The notes: generated by a model from the sequence alone, not told the origin. DNA of 15,136 bases from CAZVWW01 sp964631265 (GCA_964631265.1 CAZVWW010000051.1:1-15136); one strand, 5' to 3'; positions 7,977 to 15,136 are shown, numbered from the stretch's first letter. Program-made: numbers and translations.

Positions 7977-10337
7977 TTAATTTAATGTGATGACAGTGGC
8001 ACCTGTCCCCCCCTCTTTCGGTTTCCCTATTCTAAAATTAGCGATTCTGCTGTCCTGATTGAGTCTTTCCCAAATACCTTCCGCCAGGCGTCCCGTTCCC
8101 TTTCCGTGGATGAGATACCCGGTTTTCTCGTTGTTGATAATCATCGAATGAATAAACCCCTCTATCTTTTCCAGAGCTTCTTCCACAGTGTTTCCCCGTA
8201 AATCAAGTCTTGTTGAATTGTAGGCCGGTTTTCTGTTGTAATCATAATATTGATAGATTTTTTCATCTTCTCTTACTGTCTTTTTCTCTTCTTTTTCAGC
8301 TCTCAGGGCATCTTTGGGTTTGACTTCGATCTTGATGCCCCCTTTTTCAACGATGTATTTCCCTTCTCTTTTATCGACGATCTTCAAGGGGATTTCAGTT
8401 CCCCTTATCTTCAACCAGTCCCCCTTTGAAAGGGTGTCTATGCTGATTTTTTGTTCTTTTGTCCGGGTGTTTTCAAGTTTTTCCTTCAGCGTGTTCATCT
8501 TGTTTGATTTTATCTCATCTATCTGCTTATTCATATCTCTTATCTCATTGAAAGATTGACTTGAATCCTTCCGCAGTTTACTGACAGTCGTTTCGGCTTC
8601 TTTCTTGATCCGGTTGATGTATGCCTCGATCTCATCGATATCATCCATAAATCCTTCGATTTTTTTATCTCTGACTTTTTCCAGTTTGTTTTTTAAGGTC
8701 GATTCCTTTTCCTCCAGGCTTTTTCTCAGTTGCTGTGCCTGGGCTTTTTCCTGTTCCAGCATCTCTTTTTCACTGTGTAATGTATTCAGAATCTCATCTA
8801 CATTGGCGTATTCCTCGTTCTTAAACTTATCGGCGCTGTTTAAAACCTCTTCCGGGACACCGAGGCGTTTGGCGATCTCAAAGGCATTTGAACTACCCGC
8901 AATACCGACTCTCAGTTTGTATGTCGGGGAGAGGGTCTCAATGTCAAAACTGACAGATGCGTTCATTAGTCTTTCATTGCCATAGCAATAGAGTTTGATC
9001 GGGGTCAGATGCGAGGTTACGATAAGTTTGCATCCCTTATCCAAAAGAACGTCAAGCAAACCGAGCGCCAGAGCCGCCCCCTCAACCGGATCGGTTCCAG
9101 CTCCAAGCTCGTCGAGCAGAACCAGTGAATGCTCATCGGCGGTTTTAACGATCTCAGTGATCTTTTTAAGATGGCCGGAGAAGGTGCTCAAACTCTGCTC
9201 AATGGATTGTTCGTCCCCGATATCAGCAAGGACTGAATTAACATGCCCGATCCGGCTTCCGCGGTCTGCCAGAATGGGGATGCCGCATAATCCCATCAGA
9301 TGGGCAAGCCCGATTGTTTTCAGGGTCACGGTCTTTCCTCCGGTGTTCGGCCCTGTTATCACGATGCCGTGTTTCTGTCTTTCGATTGACACGGTGATTG
9401 GGACGCATCCCTCTTTTATCAAAGGATGTCGGATATTCAACAGGGTGAAATCCGTTCCTTTGTTCAGGCCGGGAACAACCGCTTTTTTTGATTTCGCGAA
9501 CTTCGCCTTGGCCCACAACATATCAAATGCCACCAGTTGTTGATTGTTGTATTGAAAGCCGGCTCTCTTGTCAATGATAAACATGCTGAGTTCCCTGAGT
9601 ATCCGGTTGATTTCCTCTTTTTCCCTGCTTTCCATCTCTTTATTTCGGTCATTCAATTCCACCAGTGCAGCCGGTTCCATATAATACGTGGCTCCGCTGG
9701 ATGAAGAGGAGTGAATGATACCGTTTATTCGTGATTTACTCTCACTCTTTATCGGCAGAACATATCTCCCGTCTCTTATCAGATGACCCTGCTGTTGCAG
9801 ATTGTTCGAAAAGTTACCGGAGTTGTATTTCTCGATGGCCTTTTTAATCCTTCTTTCAACGGTCTTCTTTTCATTTCTGATTGTTTTGAGTTTTGAAGTG
9901 GCGTTGTCTTTGATCAAGCCGTCGTCATTGATGGTCTTATCGATCTTTTTTATCAGGCTTTCAAAAGGGCTGATGCCCCTGATAATCGACTCGATATAGG
10001 CATAGTTTTCCTCAACAGAGGCGTACCAGTCTTTCAGGTTTTTAATCCCTTCAAGTGTGTTTCTCACTTTGAGTAATTCGAGCGGTTCAAGCACATCACC
10101 GCTTATCGCCTTCTCTATCTGAGGTCTTATATCAAAGATACCGCCAACAGGCGGATCGCCCTCCTGTATGAGCAGATGGACCATTTCTCTGGTCTTTTTC
10201 AATTCTTCCCCCGGATTCTCAGAGGGTTTAAGATCCATAATACCGCTTTTTCCAAAATTGGAAAAGGCGTATTCCTGTACCATCTTCAAGACTTTTTCGA
10301 ATTCCAGTTTATTGTGGGAAAATCGTTCCATGTTCAA
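7977..10337 (-). CDS. mutS2: MutS2 family protein with C-terminal Smr domain
   Basis: MutS2 lacks the mismatch-recognition domains of MutS1. Family members are linked to suppression of recombination and, in B. subtilis (also called RqcU), to rescue of collided ribosomes. The order is core/lever region (1-300), ABC-type ATPase with Walker A GPNTGGKT (329-336) and Walker B LVLLDELGAGTD (405-416), the switch VTSHLTPIK (440-448), a long charged coiled coil (515-635), a small KOW-like segment (636-680) and the Smr domain (709-786) with LDLRG (711-715) and HGKGTG (744-749), the presumed nuclease motifs. The length of 786 residues is typical. The start is uncertain: TTG at 10337 lies 4 bases after AGGA, while ATG at 10331 (giving MERFSHNKLEF, closer to the usual N-terminus) lies 10 bases after it. 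AGGA overlaps the xer stop codon. Confidence 0.96.
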   Translation of the reverse strand: MNMERFSHNKLEFEKVLKMVQEYAFSNFGKSGIMDLKPSENPGEELKKTREMVHLLIQEGDPPVGGIFDIRPQIEKAISGDVLEPLELLKVRNTLEGIKNLKDWYASVEENYAYIESIIRGISPFESLIKKIDKTINDDGLIKDNATSKLKTIRNEKKTVERRIKKAIEKYNSGNFSNNLQQQGHLIRDGRYVLPIKSESKSRINGIIHSSSSSGATYYMEPAALVELNDRNKEMESREKEEINRILRELSMFIIDKRAGFQYNNQQLVAFDMLWAKAKFAKSKKAVVPGLNKGTDFTLLNIRHPLIKEGCVPITVSIERQKHGIVITGPNTGGKTVTLKTIGLAHLMGLCGIPILADRGSRIGHVNSVLADIGDEQSIEQSLSTFSGHLKKITEIVKTADEHSLVLLDELGAGTDPVEGAALALGLLDVLLDKGCKLIVTSHLTPIKLYCYGNERLMNASVSFDIETLSPTYKLRVGIAGSSNAFEIAKRLGVPEEVLNSADKFKNEEYANVDEILNTLHSEKEMLEQEKAQAQQLRKSLEEKESTLKNKLEKVRDKKIEGFMDDIDEIEAYINRIKKEAETTVSKLRKDSSQSFNEIRDMNKQIDEIKSNKMNTLKEKLENTRTKEQKISIDTLSKGDWLKIRGTEIPLKIVDKREGKYIVEKGGIKIEVKPKDALRAEKEEKKTVREDEKIYQYYDYNRKPAYNSTRLDLRGNTVEEALEKIEGFIHSMIINNEKTGYLIHGKGTGRLAEGIWERLNQDSRIANFRIGKPKEGGTGATVITLN

Positions 10338-10343
10338 TCATTC

Positions 10344-11219
10344 CTAAATATCAATTTTTTCAACAACATCTCTCAGGTCTTCCTCATCGACGTGGAGATA
10401 TCGCTCTGTGGTTGAGATGTTCTTGTGGTTCATCAGTTCTTTGATCTTATAGAGTGAGACGTCCTTGCGCATCAGTGTGGTGGCAAATGTATGGCGCAAA
10501 ACATGAGGCCCCATCTTTTTCTTGTCAATCCCCGTCATTTCAAAGTATTTTTTAACCAGTCTGTAAACGGCACTCCGGTCAAGTTCTTTTAAACGATAGG
10601 TCAAAAAGACGCTGTTGCTGCCGGTGTTGATGGCCTTTCTCTTCTTCAGGTATTCCTCAAATAGCTGAGATATCTTTCTGCTGAGATAAACATAATCCAT
10701 TTCCTGTCCTTTTCGGATAATCTCAAGTGTATAGAGATTTCCGGAATCCAGACTGATGTTCTCGAATGTCATGCTGACAATCTCACTGACACGCATTCCC
10801 GTGGTTAACAAGAGGACAATGATTACCCTGTCTCTTAGACCTGTGAAACCTCGTGATTGTTCATTAACGGCCTGTATCAGTAATTTGTATTCATTTTCCG
10901 TCAGATAAACCGGATTCTTTTTCCTGGTTCTGATTGAACGGACTTTCTCGGCGGGGTTTTCTGCTATCATTCCTCTTGACTGAAGATAACGGTAAAAGGA
11001 TTTGATAGCTGAAAGGGCACGGTTCTTTGTTCGTTCTGATACGTCAAGTGAATAGATAAAATCCTCAATATCAACCATCTGTAATTCGTTGTATTCGAGC
11101 TCTTCTGTCTGCAGAAAGGTCTCAAAACGTTTGATCTCCCTCTGATACTCGTTGATTGTCGTTTTTGAATAGTGCTGTAATCTCATCCATCTGCAAAATC
11201 TTTCCACGTTCTTTTTCAT
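10344..11219 (-). CDS. Xer-type tyrosine recombinase
   Basis: Tyrosine recombinases of the XerC/XerD type resolve chromosome dimers at the dif site near the terminus. The 291-residue product has the SAM-like DNA-binding N-terminal domain (1-85) and a catalytic domain with the full set: R143 (TGMRVSE), K170 (IRKGQ), H239 and R242 (HVLRHTFAT), H265 and nucleophile Y274 (ERYLH). I chose the ATG at 11219 because GGGGGG (11226-11231) lies 6 bases upstream and the protein then starts like other Xer proteins; an in-frame ATG at 11252 would add 11 residues. The start lies 98 bases inside the preceding unknown gene. The housekeeping operon context and lack of phage genes argue for a chromosomal Xer over an integrase. 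I cannot say whether it is XerC-like, XerD-like or a single-recombinase system. Confidence 0.93.
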   Translation of the reverse strand: MKKNVERFCRWMRLQHYSKTTINEYQREIKRFETFLQTEELEYNELQMVDIEDFIYSLDVSERTKNRALSAIKSFYRYLQSRGMIAENPAEKVRSIRTRKKNPVYLTENEYKLLIQAVNEQSRGFTGLRDRVIIVLLLTTGMRVSEIVSMTFENISLDSGNLYTLEIIRKGQEMDYVYLSRKISQLFEEYLKKRKAINTGSNSVFLTYRLKELDRSAVYRLVKKYFEMTGIDKKKMGPHVLRHTFATTLMRKDVSLYKIKELMNHKNISTTERYLHVDEEDLRDVVEKIDI

Positions 11220-11616
11220 AGGTTTCCCCCCTGATTCCCCAGATATCAACAAGAAGCGCCTTCCCCTTAGACGTCCTTGTCAGATTAAATGTCTTCTTCT
11301 TAAATCCTACCATAAAGAATACTCCGAATCTCTTTATACCACTCTTATAGATACTACCAACGGTTCTAAAATATTCTTTGAGTATCGCCTCTTTTTCTTT
11401 TTGCCAGCTTCTGTAGAGTTTATCAAAATCCGGCCTTCTTAAGTATGTCATAAACGCCGAAGCGTCTTCTATACACAAATCCTCTGAAAAAAAATAATTG
11501 TCATAAATCGTTGGTGAACGTTTATAAACCTGCTCATACCATTCGCTTTTCCAGTCTTTTTGGTCGTATTTCAGCAAGTTAAAGAAATTACCGGTCAGAT
11601 CCTTGATCTTATTCAT
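11122..11616 (-). CDS. Unrecognised 164-residue protein overlapping xer
   Basis: I do not recognise this protein. The preferred start is the ATG at 11616, one base after the DUF151 gene stop, with GAGGA 5 bases upstream; an upstream in-frame ATG at 11637 would overlap the previous gene and has no clear binding site. The product is soluble-looking, with no signal peptide or membrane segment. It is rich in aromatic and basic residues (KDWKSEWYEQVYKRSPTIYD; RTVGSIYKSGIKRFGVFFMV) and appears to have a helical first half and a beta-rich stretch around 88-130. Its last 32 or so codons overlap the start of xer in another frame. Since the Xer N-terminus is constrained, that tail is probably not critical. 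Packing, start signal and length support a real gene. Its neighbours offer no firm clue to its job. Confidence 0.75.
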   Translation of the reverse strand: MNKIKDLTGNFFNLLKYDQKDWKSEWYEQVYKRSPTIYDNYFFSEDLCIEDASAFMTYLRRPDFDKLYRSWQKEKEAILKEYFRTVGSIYKSGIKRFGVFFMVGFKKKTFNLTRTSKGKALLVDIWGIRGETYEKERGKILQMDEITALFKNDNQRVSEGDQTF

Positions 11617-11617
11617 C

Positions 11618-12196
11618 TTATTCCTCGGGTCCGCCACCTCTGAAATCCTGATTATCGCTGTCCATATATCTTCTGAGTTCGTTTATGTCAAAATTGTCTA
11701 CAAAAGATCTAAATTCTTTCTTTTCTTTATCGTCTGTTCCTTTTTCGCCGGTTTCAACATCCGTTTCAGTAATGCCCGCCTCCAGTATCACTTCACTCGT
11801 GACAAAAATCGGCAGTTTCAATTTACTGGCCAGAACAAGGCAGTCCGAAGGTCTGGAGTCTATCTCAATAAAATGCTGAGTACTTGATCGATTCATTTCG
11901 TTTGCACTTTCCGGGTTTTGTTTTACAACGAGGTTTGCCAGGAATGTTCCGTTTTTAATGGAATGTATCACCACATGATCCGGCATAGCGTTTAAAGAGT
12001 CGATGATTGAGATGATGAGATCATGCGTCATTGGTCTCTCGAGAGACAGTTCCTCCATAGACATGGCAAGGGCCCATGCTTCACAGGCGCCAATCCATAT
12101 ATAGATTGTCTTGGCGGTTCCCTCAACATGAAGTTCAACCACCGGTGTGTTATTCTTTTTGTCCATCAGCATTCTCCCTAATCTTACCCTTTTCAT
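11618..12196 (-). CDS. DUF151 / bifunctional nuclease (BFN) domain protein
   Basis: This belongs to the DUF151 family, named bifunctional nuclease after a plant member with RNase and DNase activity; the bacterial role is poorly defined. The single domain spans about residues 8-140. Family landmarks are IWIGACEAWALAM (33-45), RPMTHDLI (54-61), VVIHSIKNGTFLANLVV (75-91) and the signature EIDSRPSDCLVLA (111-123). An acidic tail with FRSFVDNFDINELRRYM (162-178) resembles the short C-terminal segment of bacterial members. Total length is 192 residues. AAAGGTGAG lies just upstream of the ATG. It starts 21 bases after mutL, suggesting a link to nucleic-acid maintenance, but that is context only. Confidence 0.93.
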   Translation of the reverse strand: MKRVRLGRMLMDKKNNTPVVELHVEGTAKTIYIWIGACEAWALAMSMEELSLERPMTHDLIISIIDSLNAMPDHVVIHSIKNGTFLANLVVKQNPESANEMNRSSTQHFIEIDSRPSDCLVLASKLKLPIFVTSEVILEAGITETDVETGEKGTDDKEKKEFRSFVDNFDINELRRYMDSDNQDFRGGGPEE

Positions 12197-12217
12197 AAAC
12201 TCACCTTTCTTCTCTAA

Positions 12218-14053
12218 TTATTTTCTGTTGAAAAAAGCATCCAGTTCTGAAAACGTGAGGCTGTATCGAACCGGTCTGCCATGCGGACATGAAAACACTT
12301 CGTACTGCCGCATTTCTTTGATTAATGCTATCGCCTCTTCAGAGGTTACAAAATCTCCGGTTCGATAGGCATTATGACACGCAATGGTGGCATAGATGCT
12401 GTCAAATACCTTGCTCTCAGGTTCAAATTCGATCAATCGTAGCTCATCGAGTATTTCCTTAAAGACCGTTTCGACATCCCTGAGGTTGATGATATTCGGG
12501 ACGCCCGAAATCAATACTTTTCCTTCTCTAATGATATAGTCAAAACCCAGATTTGTGAACCGTTCTTTTTTTTCCCGAAGAATTGCCAGTCCGGTTTCAT
12601 CTGAATCGATGGATATGTTGTCAAGAAATTTCTGAGATATGAGTTTTTTTTCTTTTCTCTTAAGTTTTTCAAAGAGAACCCTCTCATGCGCAGCATGAAA
12701 ATCAATCAGTTCAAGTTTGTTCTCTGTTTCAACTATTATATACCTTCTGTTTGCAATACCAATGATTTTGATATCCGAAAATAGTTTTTCTGATTTTTCA
12801 TTCTTCGGTCTGTGATCATTGGAAGTCTCCTGAGGAAACTGTTTTTCCTGTTTTTCCTGCTTTTCACTGATTTTTGAGAAATCTTCATGAATATCCCGCA
12901 TCATTTGATTAGCCTTTTTATAGTCAAGCGGGGTATGAGCTGTTTTATAATCTTCTCTGACAGTGTTTTCAGAAGTTTTTTTCTGTGAAACGGGACGGGT
13001 CAACACATTGTCTTCTGACACTTTACCTGTAGGTTCCGTCTGTCCTGAAGAACGGGTTCCCAGATTAAGAGAAAGATTAGAATAGGCCGATTTCAAACCA
13101 TTTTTGATCAGCCGGTATACCGCCCCGGAATCAGAATATTTTATTTCGAGCTTCTGAGGATGAACGTTGATATCGACTCTGTTCCTGGGTATATCGAGAA
13201 ATATAACAGCCACAGGAAAACGTCCTCTTGGCATAATCGGGGTGAAAAACTCTTTGATGACCGCGTAAACAACGGGATCTTTCACGTACCGGCCGTTGAC
13301 GAAACTCACGATCCCGGTTCTATTGGGTCTGTTCAATTCCGGGGTGCTGACAGCCCCATATATTCCAAAATCCCCTTGCCTGTGTTCCATCCTGACCAGC
13401 TGATCGGCATCGATATTCTTATAAACCCGTTGGATTCTCCTGAATATATCATCGGTTCGAATACGGTAGACTTCTTTTGAATCGCGGAGAAAAGTGAAGG
13501 CAATCTCTGGATTGGACAGAATGAATTTTTCAACTGTTTCAAGCACATATCGTGATTCCGTCGATTTCGCCCGTAGAAATTTCCGCCTGGCCGGGACATT
13601 GTAGAACAGATTTCTGACTTTGATCTGAGTTCCCCTTTTCATTACAACCGGTTCTCTCTCTTCAACCTGCCCCGCTCTTGCGAATATTTTCTCACCAATA
13701 TCCTGCTTTTCGGGCTTGGAGGATAGATACAACTCCGAAACAGAGGCAATAGAGGCCAATGCTTCTCCTCTAAACCCATAACTGCTGAGATTCAGGATAT
13801 CGTCCCATTTTTCTATCTTGCTCGTTGCATGCGGTGCAATAGAATACTCGATCTCGTCAGCCGGAATACCTGCCCCGTTATCCTTGATTGATATCTCCTC
13901 AGTTCCGCCCCCTTTTACCTCAACGGTTATCTGATCGGCTCCGGCGTCTATTGAATTCTCCAACAATTCCTTCACCACAGAAGACGGAGAGGTGACAACC
14001 TCGCCGGCTGCAATCTTCATATAAACTTCCTGCGGGAGCATTCTGATAGACAA
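12218..14053 (-). CDS. mutL: DNA mismatch repair protein MutL, endonuclease type
   Basis: MutL is the GHKL ATPase that links mismatch recognition by MutS to strand incision. N-terminal motifs are complete: E32, N33 and D36 in LLENSIDAG, DNGAGI (58-63), GFRGEAL (93-99) and GTQIKVRNLFYNVPAR (141-156). After a charged linker (about 335-425) the dimerisation domain carries the metal-binding endonuclease motif in the form DFHAAHERVLFE (451-462, consensus DQHA-x2-E-x4-E with Q replaced by F), plus ACHNAYRTGD (558-567) and CPHGRP (589-594). This points to a nicking MutL as in organisms without MutH. The start is TTG: AAAGGGA (14060-14066) lies 6 bases upstream, and the N-terminus then reads MSIRMLPQEV as expected; ATG at codon 5 has no suitable binding site. 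It begins 3 bases after rlmB. Confidence 0.98.
   Translation of the reverse strand: MSIRMLPQEVYMKIAAGEVVTSPSSVVKELLENSIDAGADQITVEVKGGGTEEISIKDNGAGIPADEIEYSIAPHATSKIEKWDDILNLSSYGFRGEALASIASVSELYLSSKPEKQDIGEKIFARAGQVEEREPVVMKRGTQIKVRNLFYNVPARRKFLRAKSTESRYVLETVEKFILSNPEIAFTFLRDSKEVYRIRTDDIFRRIQRVYKNIDADQLVRMEHRQGDFGIYGAVSTPELNRPNRTGIVSFVNGRYVKDPVVYAVIKEFFTPIMPRGRFPVAVIFLDIPRNRVDINVHPQKLEIKYSDSGAVYRLIKNGLKSAYSNLSLNLGTRSSGQTEPTGKVSEDNVLTRPVSQKKTSENTVREDYKTAHTPLDYKKANQMMRDIHEDFSKISEKQEKQEKQFPQETSNDHRPKNEKSEKLFSDIKIIGIANRRYIIVETENKLELIDFHAAHERVLFEKLKRKEKKLISQKFLDNISIDSDETGLAILREKKERFTNLGFDYIIREGKVLISGVPNIINLRDVETVFKEILDELRLIEFEPESKVFDSIYATIACHNAYRTGDFVTSEEAIALIKEMRQYEVFSCPHGRPVRYSLTFSELDAFFNRK
12839..12865. 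repeat. Three tandem 9-base units in the mutL linker
   Basis: Three consecutive 9-base units (CTGTTTTTC, CTGTTTTTC, CTGCTTTTC on the plus strand) encode EKQ three times at MutL residues 397-405. The first two units are identical. The repeat is in frame, so gain or loss of a unit by slippage would only change linker length. Confidence 0.85.
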
Positions 14054-14056
14054 GTC

Positions 14057-14794
14057 TTATCCCTTTCTCCTTCCGGCAATATCAAAGGTGATGATTCCGG
14101 CTGAAACGGAGAGATTCAACGAATCCATCTCTCTCTTCATGGGAATACTGACGAGCTGATCGCAGTTTTCACTGACCAGCCTTCTGATTCCTTTTGCCTC
14201 ATTTCCAAAAACAAGAGCTGTTTTTGGATCCCACTTAATCTGATGATAATCCCCGCCATCCATATCGGCTCCATATACCCAGAAACCGGCATCTTTAGCC
14301 TTGTGAATAAAGCGGTTGAGATTAGTTGCCGGAGCAACGTTGATTTTATAGGCAAGCCCTGTTGAAACCTTTATAACTGTGGGATTGACAGTGACCGTAT
14401 TGTCCTTTGAGAGGACAATCGCATCCACACCCGCACCATACGCTGTCCGGATAATCGAACCCAGATTTTGAGGGTCGTTGACCTGATCGAGTATCAACAA
14501 AAATCCCTTCTCCTTGTTTTGAAAATTCTCGATCACAATATCCTCATCCATATAAGGAAAATCCTTTGTCTCAACAACGATCCCCTGATGCCTGACACCG
14601 GGTTCAGAAAGACTATCCAGCGTCTTGGCGGGAACCGTTGAGTATCGGATTCCCTCCTGCTCGAGCGAGGTCTTTATCTCATTGATAGAGCCTTTTGCTG
14701 TTTTAGATATAAAAACGTTTTTAATTATATTTTTATGATCGCTACTCAATAGTTCTTTCAGTACATTTCTTCCAAAAACTCTCACTACACTCAC
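14057..14794 (-). CDS. rlmB: TrmH/SpoU family 23S rRNA 2'-O-methyltransferase (RlmB-like)
   Basis: SpoU-family enzymes methylate the ribose 2'-OH of rRNA or tRNA using SAM bound in a trefoil knot; RlmB modifies a guanosine in domain V of 23S rRNA. The protein has an N-terminal substrate-binding domain (FGRNVLKELL to HQGIVVE, residues 7-75) and the SPOUT domain with motif 1 DPQNLGSIIRTA (107-118, N110 and R116), motif 2 LVFGNEAKGIRRL (194-206, E199) and motif 3 IPMKREMDSLNLSVSAGI (217-234). Length is 245 residues, typical of RlmB. The start is GTG at 14794, or GTG at codon 4 (14785), which has the better spaced site GGAG (8 bases). It is the first gene of the long operon. RlmB is the best fit, but other TrmH paralogues cannot be excluded. 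Confidence 0.9.
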   Translation of the reverse strand: MSVVRVFGRNVLKELLSSDHKNIIKNVFISKTAKGSINEIKTSLEQEGIRYSTVPAKTLDSLSEPGVRHQGIVVETKDFPYMDEDIVIENFQNKEKGFLLILDQVNDPQNLGSIIRTAYGAGVDAIVLSKDNTVTVNPTVIKVSTGLAYKINVAPATNLNRFIHKAKDAGFWVYGADMDGGDYHQIKWDPKTALVFGNEAKGIRRLVSENCDQLVSIPMKREMDSLNLSVSAGIITFDIAGRRKG

Positions 14795-14820
14795 TCCATT
14801 TCCGCTTCTTTCATCATTTT

Positions 14821-14829
14821 ATTATATCA
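14821..14829 (-). promoter_or_regulatory. Extended -10 promoter of the rlmB-to-upp operon
   Basis: On the minus strand TGATATAAT is a perfect extended -10 element 26 bases upstream of the first possible start codon of rlmB. No strong -35 hexamer is seen at 17 bases (TTATCT). Transcription would start near 14814. This is the only convincing promoter I see for the eleven-gene cluster. Confidence 0.6.
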
Positions 14830-14858
14830 TCAAATCCTTTCTGAGATAAATATTAGTG

Positions 14859-14864
14859 TATAAT
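14859..14864 (+). promoter_or_regulatory. -10 box of the divergent dipeptidase gene
   Basis: TATAAT lies 34 bases before the dipeptidase ATG. The TG just before it sits directly against the hexamer, so it is not a proper extended -10. The -35 region is weak. It stands back to back with the rlmB operon promoter, the two -10 boxes being 32 bases apart. Confidence 0.5.
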
Positions 14865-14898
14865 GTAGAAAATTGGTTACGGGGAAGGGGAAAAGATT

Positions 14899-15136
14899 AT
14901 GGAGAAATTTTATGTGGACATTCATTTCGACCTCATGTTGTTTGTTGAAAGAAGGCGCTCAAGTGGGCATCGAAATGTGATTGTGGAACATTTTCTGGAT
15001 GATATCCGCGAGGGAGGGTTCCGCTTAATTGTCTCATCCATTTATATCGACGATGAGTATATTCCTGAAATGGCATTAAGAAAGGCCCTCGATCAGATTA
15101 GTGCTCTTTATCAGGAGATCGAGGAATCAGAGGGCC
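14899..15136 (+). CDS. Peptidase M19 (membrane dipeptidase) family protein, 5' part only
   Basis: The frame starts at ATG with GGGGAAGGGG 8 bases upstream and stays open for 79 codons to the right edge. The N-terminus VDIHFDLML has the H-x-D pair (H9, D11) that in M19 dipeptidases binds the active-site zinc near the start of the TIM-like barrel. IVEHFLDDIREGGFRLIVSSIYI and the following ALRKALDQISALYQEIEES match the spacing and style of M19 proteins, in which a GG-containing segment leads into the next strand and a helix contacts the substrate. Family members cleave dipeptides, sometimes D-amino-acid containing ones. No signal peptide is visible, so it is likely cytoplasmic. The rest of the metal site is outside the window. 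Confidence 0.78.
   Translation, partial: MEKFYVDIHFDLMLFVERRRSSGHRNVIVEHFLDDIREGGFRLIVSSIYIDDEYIPEMALRKALDQISALYQEIEESEG

Noticed and set aside
8995..9543. 182-residue plus-strand frame inside mutS2
   Set aside because: It is antisense to the conserved MutS2 ATPase core, low in complexity (Ser/Pro rich) and has no binding site.
10344..11219. Xer gene as a phage or element integrase
   Set aside because: It is embedded in a housekeeping operon with no att-like repeats, tRNA gene or phage genes nearby, and the protein has the compact Xer layout.
13160..13480. 106-residue plus-strand frame inside mutL
   Set aside because: It is antisense to the MutL transducer domain and shows no independent start signal or recognisable motif.
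14795..14898. dif-like recombination site near the xer operon
   Set aside because: I found AT-rich sequence but no convincing pair of inverted 11-base arms; the -10 boxes explain the AT content.

Overview
The window looks like chromosomal housekeeping DNA from a flagellated bacterium with peptidoglycan and lipoproteins, moderate in G+C (low to mid 40s by eye). My best guess is a free-living saccharolytic spirochaete. The hints are a FliJ-type flagellar protein inside the main operon, a relaxed lipoprotein signal (FSSC), frequent TTG/GTG starts and a MutS2/MutL/DUF151 set. All of this is inference; a low-GC Bacillota-like lineage is not excluded. I see no rRNA, tRNA, CRISPR array, insertion sequence or prophage.

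Layout. (1) 1-2265, minus strand: a two-gene carbohydrate module, a Gfo/Idh/MocA oxidoreductase followed by a GH32 beta-fructosidase that runs off the left edge. (2) 2266-2354: a short divergent promoter region. (3) 2355-2531, plus strand: a 58-residue putative lipoprotein. (4) 2535-14794, minus strand: eleven tightly packed genes read in the order rlmB, mutL, DUF151 nuclease, unknown 164-residue protein, xer recombinase, mutS2, murA, lon, engB, fliJ-like, upp. Gaps are 0-24 bases or the genes overlap, so this is probably one long operon of about 12.3 kb. (5) 14795-14898: a divergent intergenic region with a good -10 box on each strand. (6) 14899-15136, plus strand: the 5' end of an M19-type dipeptidase that runs off the right edge.

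The long operon mixes translation and ribosome functions (RlmB, EngB, MutS2 with its Smr domain), DNA maintenance (MutL with an endonuclease motif, Xer with a complete catalytic set), protein quality control (Lon), cell-wall synthesis (MurA), motility (FliJ-like) and pyrimidine salvage (Upp). Most of these are growth-linked functions. Overlapping stop/start codons (TTGA, ATGA, TAA-ATG) in the lon-engB-fliJ-upp part suggest translational coupling.

I did not find a clear novel system. The observations most worth a second look are the unrecognised 164-residue protein whose end overlaps the xer start by 98 bases in another frame, the small lipoprotein lodged between two same-direction operons with no visible terminator, and the placement of a FliJ-like gene among housekeeping genes.
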